This document shows, piece by piece, positions 42,756-50,905 of a stretch of 64,000 nucleotides of DNA. Each line of letters begins with the position of its first letter. Position 1 is the stretch's first letter. This DNA is from Lysobacter sp. FW306-1B-D06B (GTDB lineage: Bacteria; Pseudomonadota; Gammaproteobacteria; Xanthomonadales; Xanthomonadaceae), in NCBI RefSeq assembly GCF_038446665.1, contig NZ_CP151802.1, positions 1,116,001-1,180,000 of the forward strand, given 5' to 3'. Both the position numbers and the translations under genes were made by a program. The notes under the pieces were generated by a model. It had not been told where the DNA came from, did no database searches, and was given only the letters and a program-made list of their open reading frames with translations.

Positions 42756-44303
42756 TCAACTGCTCGGGTGCAGCGATTCCAGCTGCTTGAGCCGCTTGAG
42801 TGCGTCGGTCTGCTTCAGCAACCCGTAGTTGATGCTGCCGGCGTTGAGCGAACTGCCGGCCTGGTACGGGTAATCCATGAAGTCGGAGAAGAACGCCTTG
42901 ATGGCGCCCATCACCGGCACGATCAGCCACATCTGGCGCGCGAGGAAATCGATCGCACCGCCGCCATCCTCCAGCCCGCGTTCATAGGGGTCCATGCGCA
43001 GGTTGGTGATCATGGCCCAGTTGGTCACGGCGCGCGTGCCAGTGGCGATGTTGCCGTGCTGGCTGGCGAAACTGAGCTTCCAGTCCTGGAAACGCAGCGC
43101 GTTGAGGTTGCCGCCCTGGTCGAAGTAGAAGATGGCATCGCGCGGTCCCTTCTTCTCCTTGCCCTGGAAGTAGGGCATGAAGTTGAAGCCGTCGAGCTTG
43201 ACCTTGAACTTCTTCTTGTTGAGCGTGGCGCCCTTCGCCAGCTGTTCCTTGATGTCGGGAACACCGGCGGCCGCGCACAGCGTGGGGAACATGTCGATCA
43301 GCGAGATCGGATCGTTGTAGACCGTGCCGGGCTTGATCGTGCCCGGCCAGCGGATCGCCATCGGAATGCGGAAGCCGCCTTCCCAGGTCGAGCCCTTCTC
43401 GCCGCGGAACATCGTCATGGCGCCGTCGGGCCACAGCGCGATCTCGGCGCCGTTGTCGGTGGTGTAGACGACGATGGTGTTGTCGTCCAGGCCCAGTTCG
43501 TCCAGCAGATCGAGCAACTGCCCGACATGGCCGTCGTGTTCGACCATGCCGTCGGCGTGCAGGCCCTTGCCCGTCTTGCCCACCGAGTCCTTCTTCAGGT
43601 GAGTGAATACGTGCATGCGCGTGGTGTTGAACCACACAAAGAACGGCTGCTTGGCCTTGGCGCTCTTCTTGATGAATTTCTCCGCCGCCTCCAGGAACTC
43701 TTCATCCACCGTCGGCATGCGCTTGATGTTGAGCGGCCCGGTGTCCTCGATCTTGCCGCCGCCGTAGGAGTGGATCACGCCGCGCGGACCGTACTTCTTC
43801 TTGAAGTTCGGGTCCTTGGGATAGAAGTAGCCTTCGGGTTCTTCCTCGGCGTTGAGGTGATAGAGATTGCCGAAGAACTCGTCGAATCCGTGATTCGTCG
43901 GGAGGTGCTGGTCCTGATCGCCGAGGTGGTTCTTGCCGAACTGGCCGGTGGCGTAGCCCTGCGTCTTCAGTGCATCGGCGATCGTCGGCATCCAGTCGGT
44001 GATGCCGTGCGGATCGCCGGGCATGCCGATGGTGAGAAGGCCGGTGCGGAAGGGTTCCTGCCCGAGGATGAAGGACGCGCGTCCTGCGGTGCAGCTCTGC
44101 TGGCCGTAAGAGTCGGTGAACAGCGCGCCTTCGTTGGCGGTGCGGTCGATGTTCGGTGTCTGGTAGCCCATCAGGCCGCGCGTGTAGGCGCTGATCTGCG
44201 GGATGCCGATGTCATCGCCGAAGATGACCAGGATGTTCGGCTTGCCTGAGGCTGCAGGGGGCGTGCCGCGTGCGCCCTTGGGGGCGGCCTTCTTCTGTGC
44301 CAT
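42756..44303 (-). CDS. Type I arylsulfatase
   Basis: The protein has 515 residues. It begins with a Lys/Ala-rich tail (no signal peptide), then 'PNILVIFGDDIGIPQISAYT' with the metal-binding Asp pair. The active-site motif is 'QQSCTAGRASF', so the Cys to be converted to formylglycine lies in CTAGR, where Ala replaces the usual Pro of CxPxR. 'YTTDNGAEIALWPDGAMTMF' and 'RGEKGSTWEGGFRIP' complete the site. It would hydrolyse sulfate esters. Lack of an export signal suggests a cytosolic enzyme. Confidence 0.88.
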   Translation of the reverse strand: MAQKKAAPKGARGTPPAASGKPNILVIFGDDIGIPQISAYTRGLMGYQTPNIDRTANEGALFTDSYGQQSCTAGRASFILGQEPFRTGLLTIGMPGDPHGITDWMPTIADALKTQGYATGQFGKNHLGDQDQHLPTNHGFDEFFGNLYHLNAEEEPEGYFYPKDPNFKKKYGPRGVIHSYGGGKIEDTGPLNIKRMPTVDEEFLEAAEKFIKKSAKAKQPFFVWFNTTRMHVFTHLKKDSVGKTGKGLHADGMVEHDGHVGQLLDLLDELGLDDNTIVVYTTDNGAEIALWPDGAMTMFRGEKGSTWEGGFRIPMAIRWPGTIKPGTVYNDPISLIDMFPTLCAAAGVPDIKEQLAKGATLNKKKFKVKLDGFNFMPYFQGKEKKGPRDAIFYFDQGGNLNALRFQDWKLSFASQHGNIATGTRAVTNWAMITNLRMDPYERGLEDGGGAIDFLARQMWLIVPVMGAIKAFFSDFMDYPYQAGSSLNAGSINYGLLKQTDALKRLKQLESLHPSS

Positions 44304-44404
44304 GAGGATCTCCCGAGGTGCGCCGCCCGGCTCGAGTGACCGAGCGGTTCATGGATTCTTCACCCCGGACGTGTCGCCACCGTGAAATCCGCGCCGAGGC
44401 GCCG

Positions 44405-45208
44405 TTAACGCACGCCTGCGATCGGGCTGGGATGGTGCACGTGCGGGATCTCGATTCCGCCGGACAGGTAGCCTTCGAGCCACTCGCGAAAGTGCGTCTG
44501 CGCGATGACCGCATCGGGGCCCGGCGTGAGGGTGTGGTCGTCGAGGATCGCGCCGTAGTAACCGGCAGCGGGATCGGCAACGACGGGCCGGTCGTCCTGG
44601 TAGCTGTACATGACCCACTGCACGAGTTCGTTGAGGTGGAATGTGTCGGGCCCGGCGATCTCCAGCACCGCATGCGACGCAGGCGCGGACACCAGTTCCG
44701 CGAGGCGGGCGGCCACGTCGTCGGCCGCCACCGGCTGCACCGTACCCGGCGAGAGGTGGACGATGTCCTTGCCGCTGCCCGGCGGGATGATAGTGGCCAT
44801 GAACTCGAAGAACTGCGTCGCGCGCACCAGCGTGTGCGGCACCGTGGCGTTGCCGACCAGACGCTCCTGGACTTGTTTCGCGCGGAAGTACGCGCTGCCC
44901 TGCAGGCGTTGCGTGCCGACCACCGACAGCGCGATGTGATGCGAAACGCGCGCGCGCGCGCCCGCCGCGAGCAGGTTCTCAGTGGATCGGCGGAAGAACT
45001 CGGTGACCTCCGGGTCTTCGAACGAAGGCGCGTTCGTCACGTCGATCACGGTGTGCGCACCGTTGAGTGCGTCGTCGAGTCCGTGTCCCGTGACGGTGTC
45101 CACGCCCGTGCGCCGCGAGGCGGCGACGACGTCGTGGCCGAGCTGGCTCAGTCGCGTGACCAGCCTGGATCCCACCAGGCCACTTCCGCCTGCAACTACA
45201 ACCTTCAT
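44405..45208 (-). CDS. NmrA/atypical SDR NAD(P)-binding protein
   Basis: The protein has 267 residues. It has a Rossmann start 'MKVVVAGGSGLVGSRLVTRL', 'AASRRTGVDTVTGHGLDDAL', 'HHIALSVVGTQRLQGSAYFR' with a Lys four residues after Tyr-like positions, and 'PHTLVRATQFFEFM'. This fits the NmrA-like/atypical SDR group of reductases or redox sensors. The substrate is unknown. It lies 101 bases upstream of the arylsulfatase and in the same direction, so they may be cotranscribed. Confidence 0.8.
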   Translation of the reverse strand: MKVVVAGGSGLVGSRLVTRLSQLGHDVVAASRRTGVDTVTGHGLDDALNGAHTVIDVTNAPSFEDPEVTEFFRRSTENLLAAGARARVSHHIALSVVGTQRLQGSAYFRAKQVQERLVGNATVPHTLVRATQFFEFMATIIPPGSGKDIVHLSPGTVQPVAADDVAARLAELVSAPASHAVLEIAGPDTFHLNELVQWVMYSYQDDRPVVADPAAGYYGAILDDHTLTPGPDAVIAQTHFREWLEGYLSGGIEIPHVHHPSPIAGVR

Positions 45209-45782
45209 GGTTCGGACTCCCGATCAGGAGCGCGTCATCGCGGATCGTCGCAGCGGCAGCTCGACCCGATGGAACGATGGCCCGCGTGGGGTGGAAACAA
45301 TGGAGTGCTTCTTGTCCGCCGTCTCGTCGTGTAGCTGATCGGATTCCGCGGGGACGCCGCGCCGACGTGGGGTTGTCCCGTGCACGAACGGATGGAAAGT
45401 GCACGCCCGTTACAGCCGCCTCGACGAACTGACATCCGTCCTCTTCGTTACGGCGGACAAGAAGCATAGGAACATCTTCCACACCGCAGGGTGCGCAAGA
45501 TCGCGGTCGATCGGATGGAGCATCGATTCGACCTTGAGGGCGACGATAGGGCGTCGCGTGCAGGAGGCGGAAGGCCTGGGCGCGGACATCCGGTGTTGTC
45601 CCACGCGCAACAATTGAGCAGGGCATGCGGCGTCCCGGGTGCGGGAGGGGGAGACCGCTTCGTCGACGTTATGACTGGGTGAAATGTTCTACCGCGACGC
45701 GGGCCGCACCGATGGGCGGTTACGCTCGCCACCGATCCGCCGTGACAATCCACGGCGGCCACACGCCTCGCGGAGACTCGCC
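45209..45782. other. Long intergenic region before the acid phosphatase
   Basis: I find no convincing gene in these 574 bases. Frames of 60-100 residues exist on both strands but have shadow-like composition. The notable structure is a 17-bp inverted repeat, listed separately. GGAG before ATG 45783 marks the next gene. Confidence 0.4.
45306..45466. repeat. 17-bp perfect inverted repeat, arms about 130 bases apart
   Basis: TGCTTCTTGTCCGCCGT at 45306-45322 is repeated exactly in inverse orientation at 45450-45466. Arms of this length are unlikely by chance in such a short region. It may be a pair of regulatory sites, a degenerate mobile-element end pair, or a long-range RNA hairpin. Flanking bases do not extend the match. 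Confidence 0.6.
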
Positions 45783-46703
45783 ATGCCTATCGCCCCACGT
45801 TCGATGGATTCCACGCGCTGCGCGATTCGTCCGGCGATGCGTGGGTGGATTGCGCTCGCTGCGGTGCTGGCGGGCGCATGCGCGTCGTCGCCGACGGCCG
45901 CGCCGTCCGTCGATGCCAGGGCGACACCGGGCGCCGATGCCCGCCCGGCGGTTCCACCCACCGTTCCCGAGATCCATCCGGGCGTGCTCGCCGGTTACCT
46001 CGGCCGCAACTTGCCCGACAGCTTGAAGCTGCTGCCACCGCCGCCGGCGGAAGGTTCGGCGGCGTTCCGCAACGACCAGGCGGTGAGCCGCGCTTCGCAG
46101 AAGCTGCGCGATACGCCGCGCTACACACTGGCCGCGTCCGATGCCGACCTCGCCTTTCCGCACGTGGCCTCGGTGTTCTCCTGCGCACTGGGCGTGCCGG
46201 TGACGCAGCAACAGTCGCCGTATCTGTACCAACTGCTGCGGCGGACGCTGACCGATGCGGCGCTTGCGACGTACGGTGCGAAGAACCAGTACAAGCGCAT
46301 CCGTCCCTTCGTGCACTACAAGGAGGGAACGTGCCGACCCGAGGACGAAGCCGCGCTGCGCAAAGACGGTTCGTACCCGTCCGGGCATACGTCCATCGGC
46401 TGGGCCTGGGCGTTGATCCTCACCGAACTGGCGCCCGAGCGCGCCGACGCACTGCTGGCGCGCGGCCGCTCGTTCGGCGAGAGCCGCCTGGTCTGCAATG
46501 CGCACTGGCAGAGCGACATCCTCGAAGGACGCACGACGGCGTCTTCGACGGTTGCCGCGCTGCACGCCAATGCCGACTTCCGGGCGGACATGGCGTCCGC
46601 GGCAACGGAGATCGCACAGCTGCGCGCCAGTGGCGCCCGGCCCGACGTGGACTGCGACGCCGAAGCCACCGCGCTCGCGCAGCGCATCGACGGCGTGCTG
46701 TAA
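45783..46703 (+). CDS. Class A acid phosphatase (PAP2 superfamily), lipoprotein-like
   Basis: The protein has 306 residues. The N-terminus has 'RGWIALAAVLAGACASS' with a lipobox Cys. The phosphatase signature is complete: KNQYKRIRP (K-x6-RP), 'SYPSGHTSIGWAWA' (PSGH) and 'GESRLVCNAHWQSD' (SR-x5-H-x3-D). Class A non-specific acid phosphatases act in the periplasm on organic phosphate esters. ATG 45783 follows GGAG; later ATGs at 45804 and 45837 are possible. Confidence 0.9.
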   Translation: MPIAPRSMDSTRCAIRPAMRGWIALAAVLAGACASSPTAAPSVDARATPGADARPAVPPTVPEIHPGVLAGYLGRNLPDSLKLLPPPPAEGSAAFRNDQAVSRASQKLRDTPRYTLAASDADLAFPHVASVFSCALGVPVTQQQSPYLYQLLRRTLTDAALATYGAKNQYKRIRPFVHYKEGTCRPEDEAALRKDGSYPSGHTSIGWAWALILTELAPERADALLARGRSFGESRLVCNAHWQSDILEGRTTASSTVAALHANADFRADMASAATEIAQLRASGARPDVDCDAEATALAQRIDGVL

Positions 46704-46710
46704 CGCAACA

Positions 46711-46733
46711 CGGCCCGGGTCCAGCCCGGGCCG
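46711..46733 (+). terminator. Hairpin after the acid phosphatase gene
   Basis: A perfect 9-bp stem CGGCCCGGG/CCCGGGCCG with the loop TCCAG starts eight bases after the stop codon. It lacks a T-tract but is very GC-rich. Confidence 0.65.
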
Positions 46734-46861
46734 CAGGCCGGGCCGCGGCGATACGCCCGGGCCCGGCCTGCGACAAGAAGGGCAGGGCGCACCTTCGAAG
46801 TTGATACCGGCCGCCGGTCGCGTGCACCATGCCTGCGCATCCGTCGGAGCGGGGGCTGTGC

Positions 46862-48391
46862 ATGGCAATCACGCCGGAAGACGAAGCGCACGGCGACGAG
46901 GAGCGACACGGGCCCCATCGCCCGCTGCGCAGCCTCGTGCGGCAATCCTTCAGCGGCCTGTGGACGCTGCTGCGCAAGGCCGTCTGGTTCATCGCGTTTG
47001 TGCTGCTCGTGCTGGTGTGCGTGCGCGCGTATCTGTCGACGCAGGGACCGCCGTTGCGTCCATGGCAGACGATCGTGCCGGAGGAACCCAGCGCCGACAC
47101 CGTCGCCCACGGCGACTGGCGAGCCTACGTCCGTGCGGAAGACGCGATGTACGCGAAATTGCACGGCAAGCTCGAAAAGAAGATGGAGCCGGGCGACCGC
47201 ACGCCGCTCAACCGCTACTACGACGCGAGCATCGTGTCGCCATTGCGCTTCGAGCGCGACTGGAACCGCTCGTTCGTACTGGAACCCCGTGGGGCGCCAC
47301 GCGGCGTCGCCGTGCTGCTGCACGGCCTCACGGACTCGCCGTACAGCATGCTCAGCCTGGCCGAGCTGTACCGCGAGCACGGCTTCGTCGCCCTCGTGCC
47401 GCGCATGCCGGGGCACGGCACCGTGCCCGCCGGGTTGACGCGCCAGGGCCGCAAGGAGTGGTACGCGGCCGTAGACATGGCGATGGGCGAAGCGCAGCGG
47501 CGCACGGCGGGGAAGCTGCCGGTCCATCTGGTCGGGTACTCCAACGGAGGTGCACTGGCGCTCACGCACGTGCTGAGGCGGCTGGAACGCGGAGAATCGG
47601 CAGGCGTGCAGCGCATCGTGCTGCTCTCGCCGATGATCGAGGTGAACCGCTTCGCGCGCTATGCCGGGCTGGCGGGGCTGCCGGCGCTGTTCGGTCGCTG
47701 GGCCAAGTCGGCGTGGTTGGACCTGATGCCCGAGTTCAACGCATTCAAGTACAACTCGTTCCCGGTGCGTGCGGCGCGTGAATCCTACCTGGTCACTTCC
47801 GATCTCCAGGCGACGCTCACGCAGGTTGCCGCGAAGCAGCGGATGAACCAGCTTCCGCCGATCCTCGCTTTCCAGTCCGTCGTGGACGACACCGTATCGG
47901 CGCGCGCCGTGATGACGCGGCTGTTCGAAGCGCTGCCGTCCAATGGCAGCGAGCTGGTGCTGTTCGACGTGAATCGCAGCCGCGTCATCGCGCCGATCCT
48001 GCGCAGCGCCGCCAGCGACTGGTCACGCGATGTACTGCAGTCGCCGCGCCGGTACGCGGTGACCATCGTCGGCGCCACCTCCGACAGCGATGCGAACGTT
48101 CTGGCGCGCTCGCGTCCGGCCAACGCGGAGGCGATCGTCGCCGAACCCATCGGCATGCGCTATCCCGCCGACGTGTACTCGCTCTCACACGTCGCATTGC
48201 CATTCCCGCAGGACGATCCCCTCTACGGAAACATATCGTCGGGGCGCGGTGGCCTGCAGCTGGGCGCCATAGCGGTACGCGGCGAACGCAATGCGTTGAT
48301 GGTCTCGCAGGACAGCCTGGTCAGGCTTGGCTTCAACCCGTTCCATTCGTACATGCTCGCGCGCATTGCCGCGAAGCTGCCGAAGGGCTGA
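46862..48391 (+). CDS. Membrane-anchored alpha/beta hydrolase
   Basis: The protein has 509 residues. One N-terminal helix ('AVWFIAFVLLVLVCVRAYL') anchors it. The hydrolase domain shows the oxyanion motif 'AVLLHGLTDSPYSMLSLAEL', the nucleophile elbow GYSNGG, and 'VVDDTVSARAVMTRLFEAL' carrying a likely Asp. A second, shorter part with 'GATSDSDANVLARSRP' follows. It looks like a serine esterase or lipase family member; the substrate is unknown. A start at 46829 is possible but lacks a ribosome site. Confidence 0.78.
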   Translation: MAITPEDEAHGDEERHGPHRPLRSLVRQSFSGLWTLLRKAVWFIAFVLLVLVCVRAYLSTQGPPLRPWQTIVPEEPSADTVAHGDWRAYVRAEDAMYAKLHGKLEKKMEPGDRTPLNRYYDASIVSPLRFERDWNRSFVLEPRGAPRGVAVLLHGLTDSPYSMLSLAELYREHGFVALVPRMPGHGTVPAGLTRQGRKEWYAAVDMAMGEAQRRTAGKLPVHLVGYSNGGALALTHVLRRLERGESAGVQRIVLLSPMIEVNRFARYAGLAGLPALFGRWAKSAWLDLMPEFNAFKYNSFPVRAARESYLVTSDLQATLTQVAAKQRMNQLPPILAFQSVVDDTVSARAVMTRLFEALPSNGSELVLFDVNRSRVIAPILRSAASDWSRDVLQSPRRYAVTIVGATSDSDANVLARSRPANAEAIVAEPIGMRYPADVYSLSHVALPFPQDDPLYGNISSGRGGLQLGAIAVRGERNALMVSQDSLVRLGFNPFHSYMLARIAAKLPKG

Positions 48392-48620
48392 AGCGGGCTG
48401 GGAGCGTGCGCGCGTGCGATGCATGCGGCGTCATCACGACTTCGCGGCATCGCTGCATCACGCGATGCAATGCGGTCGAATCCGCCTTGCGCGAGGCGCG
48501 CAACACACCGACGAATGGCGGTTGCGGCGAGGGATCGCGCGGCGTAGAACGTATGAGTGACAGAGGTGCGCAGTCGCTCCGACCCACCGCAACGATTGCG
48601 ATGGGCGAGAGCGGCGGGCC

Positions 48621-49073
48621 TTACTCCGTGCGGTCCACCGCGTCGAGGAGGCTGTTGCGCAGCGTGACGATCTCCTTCTGCAATCTGGCGAAATCCTTGG
48701 TGCTCAGGCCGCAGGCATCGCCCAGATCGATCACGGCGCGCTCGCGCAGGCGGCGACCGTTCCGGGTCACGCGCACACGGACCTGACGCTCGTCCGCCGG
48801 ATCGCGCGCACGCTCCACATAGCCCATGCCTTCGAGCTTCTTGAGGATGGGCGTAAGCGTGTTGGATTCCAGGAAGAGCTTCTCGCCGAGGCGGCTGACG
48901 GTCAGGTCATCCTCTTCCCACAGCGCGACGAGGGTGACGTACTGGGTGTAGGTCAGGCCCAGTTCGTCGAGGACCGGCCGGTACACCTTGCCGAAGGCGA
49001 GGTTGGCCGAATAGACCGCAAAGCACAGGAAGTCCGACAGTTTGCGGTCGGGCGCATCGGCTTTCGATTTCAT
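48621..49073 (-). CDS. ohrR: Organic-peroxide-sensing MarR repressor
   Basis: The protein has 150 residues. 'LSDFLCFAVYSANLAFGKVY' carries the peroxide-sensing Cys17, 'LGLTYTQYVTLVALWEEDDL' follows the OhrR pattern, and 'RLGEKLFLESNTLTPILKKL' is the DNA-reading helix. Oxidation of this Cys by organic hydroperoxide releases DNA. Ohr is encoded divergently, with multiple palindromes between. GGAG precedes ATG 49073. Confidence 0.9.
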   Translation of the reverse strand: MKSKADAPDRKLSDFLCFAVYSANLAFGKVYRPVLDELGLTYTQYVTLVALWEEDDLTVSRLGEKLFLESNTLTPILKKLEGMGYVERARDPADERQVRVRVTRNGRRLRERAVIDLGDACGLSTKDFARLQKEIVTLRNSLLDAVDRTE

Positions 49074-49106
49074 GGAGGGCTCCGGAGCGGCTGACGGGAT
49101 GATTAT

Positions 49107-49329
49107 ATCGCTTGCGATGGAATCGGGAGCGATGTGAATCCGGTCAATAGTGCCCGGTTCAGCCTGCGATGCCCGCTCAAGCCCAGTCAGGGAGCATATC
49201 GTAATAAATCGCGTGCGATCTAAGCGCAAGCGATGAATGAAACTTGAACCACCCCTGCCGCGACCCTTGGCAATCGCCAGGGGCGCGTCTAGAGTGCGCG
49301 CCATCGCAAACGATTCAATCGCATGCGAT
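49107..49329. promoter_or_regulatory. Five-site OhrR operator array
   Basis: ATCGC-NN-GCGAT occurs at 49107-49118, 49208-49219 and 49318-49329 exactly, and with one mismatch at 49223-49234 (AGCGCAAGCGAT) and 49303-49314 (ATCGCAAACGAT). All lie between ohrR and ohr. The pairs at 49208/49223 and 49303/49318 are spaced 15 bases apart, start to start. This strongly suggests OhrR binding sites for both promoters. Confidence 0.75.
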
Positions 49330-49366
49330 GTAAAACAACCTCCCCCGCCAGACACGGTACACGCTC

Positions 49367-49807
49367 ATGAACGCCATCGACAAAATCCTCTTCACCGGCA
49401 AGACGCACACCACCGTCAACCCGCCGCCGTCCGCTGCCGACCATGGCAGCGTGAACCTGGAACTCACCGCTGTCGACGGCCAGGCGCTGGCCTTCACCGA
49501 CGTCGCGCCGCACCCGACGGCCGAGCAGTTGTTCGCCGGCGCGTGGTCGGCCTGCTACATCACGGCGGTAGGGCTGGTGGCCGCGCAGAAGCGCGTGAGC
49601 TTGCCGGCCGACCTCTCGGTGGACATCGAGGTCGTCCTCGGCCAGTCCGGCGCGGCCTGGCAGCTGGCCGCCCGTTTCGATGTGCGCATGCCGGGCGTGG
49701 CCCAGGACGTAGCCGAGAAGATCGCCCACGCGGCGCATCAGATCTGCCCGTACTCCAAGGCGGTCCACGGCAATATTGATGTCGCCGTGAACGTCACCAC
49801 TTCGTAA
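49367..49807 (+). CDS. ohr: Organic hydroperoxide resistance protein
   Basis: The protein has 146 residues. The two redox cysteines of the Ohr/OsmC family are present: Cys63 in '[14 protein letters not shown]' and Cys127 in '[10 protein letters not shown]'. It reduces organic hydroperoxides using lipoylated proteins. It is divergent from ohrR and followed by msrA after 67 bases. Confidence 0.93.
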   Translation: MNAIDKILFTGKTHTTVNPPPSAADHGSVNLELTAVDGQALAFTDVAPHPTAEQLFAGAWSACYITAVGLVAAQKRVSLPADLSVDIEVVLGQSGAAWQLAARFDVRMPGVAQDVAEKIAHAAHQICPYSKAVHGNIDVAVNVTTS

Positions 49808-49874
49808 CTGCACCCGTGGCCGGCTGGCCATGCGCCAGCCGGCCACCTTCCAGGAAGAGACCAGAGGAAACCCC

Positions 49875-50381
49875 ATGACCGCCCACACCCAAACCGCATT
49901 GCTCGCCGGTGGCTGCTTCTGGGGCATGCAGGATCTGCTGCGCCGCATCCCGGGCATCGTCGCCACGCGCGTGGGCTACAGCGGCGGTGATGTCCCCAAT
50001 GCCACCTACCGCAACCACGGCACCCACGCCGAGGCGATCGAGATCACCTTCGATCCGGCCACGATCAGCTACCGCAGGATCCTGGAGTTCTTCTTCCAGA
50101 TCCACGATCCGACCACGCGAAACCGGCAGGGCAACGACATCGGGACCAGCTACCGCTCGGCGATCTTCTACCAGGACGACGAGCAGAAGCGCATCGCGCT
50201 GGACACCATCGCCGACGTGGACGCATCCGGCCTGTGGCCGGGCAAGGTCGTCACGGAAGTCGCCCCCGCGGGCCCCTTCTGGGAAGCCGAGCCGGAGCAT
50301 CAGGACTACCTGGAGCGGTATCCGGAAGGCTATACCTGCCATTTCATCCGCCCGGACTGGACGCTGCCGCAGCGCGGCTGA
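49875..50381 (+). CDS. msrA: Peptide methionine sulfoxide reductase A
   Basis: The protein has 168 residues. The active-site motif GCFWG with Cys14 is near the start, followed by '[20 protein letters not shown]', '[16 protein letters not shown]' and '[20 protein letters not shown]', all diagnostic. It repairs oxidised methionine. AGAGGA precedes ATG 49875. The position after ohr suggests shared peroxide induction. Confidence 0.93.
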   Translation: MTAHTQTALLAGGCFWGMQDLLRRIPGIVATRVGYSGGDVPNATYRNHGTHAEAIEITFDPATISYRRILEFFFQIHDPTTRNRQGNDIGTSYRSAIFYQDDEQKRIALDTIADVDASGLWPGKVVTEVAPAGPFWEAEPEHQDYLERYPEGYTCHFIRPDWTLPQRG

Positions 50382-50479
50382 CCACCACCCGCACACGCGT
50401 GCCGCATCGCGCGGCACGCCCCTCCAAATCGCATGCGCGCCGGCCCACGCCGGCGGCATGCCATCACCCGGTGATTGCC

Positions 50480-50755
50480 ATGAACGCCACCTACCAGTCC
50501 TATCGACCGATCAACTGCGAGTTCCATGACCTGCTGGAAGACCTCGCCACCGCGCGCCGGCTCACCCGCATCGCGTATCTCGATGATGCGGGCACGATGC
50601 GGCGCGGCGATGGGGTGATCACCGACGTTTACGCCCGCCAAGGCGAGGAGTTCCTGTCGATGGACTCCGGCGAAACGATCCGCCTGGACCGCCTTGTCGA
50701 AGTGCATGGCCAGACGCTGGCATCGTTCGGCGACGCGGACGGCTGCGCGCTGTAA
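50480..50755 (+). CDS. Rof-like Rho-binding antiterminator
   Basis: The protein has 91 residues. 'YRPINCEFHDLLEDLATARR' followed by a small beta-rich domain ('GVITDVYARQGEEFLSMDSG', 'IRLDRLVEVHG') matches Rof/YaeO, which binds Rho and inhibits termination. No obvious ribosome binding site is seen at ATG 50480. It lies 98 bases after msrA and may be under separate control. Confidence 0.75.
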   Translation: MNATYQSYRPINCEFHDLLEDLATARRLTRIAYLDDAGTMRRGDGVITDVYARQGEEFLSMDSGETIRLDRLVEVHGQTLASFGDADGCAL

Positions 50756-50905
50756 TCGCCGCCGCGTTTTCGCATACGCATCCGTACGCGTGACGGGTGC
50801 GCGCCAGGCCATCCTGCGATCGCCCGCGACGACGTGAGCGCGGGCACGCCGGCGCTCCGGCCGGCTCGGCTAGACTCGCCTCACGACCACCGCTGGGAGC
50901 GATGC

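Noticed and set aside
42768..44249. Long plus-strand frame opposite the arylsulfatase
   Set aside because: Sulfatase motifs are complete on the minus strand; the plus frame is a codon-bias shadow.
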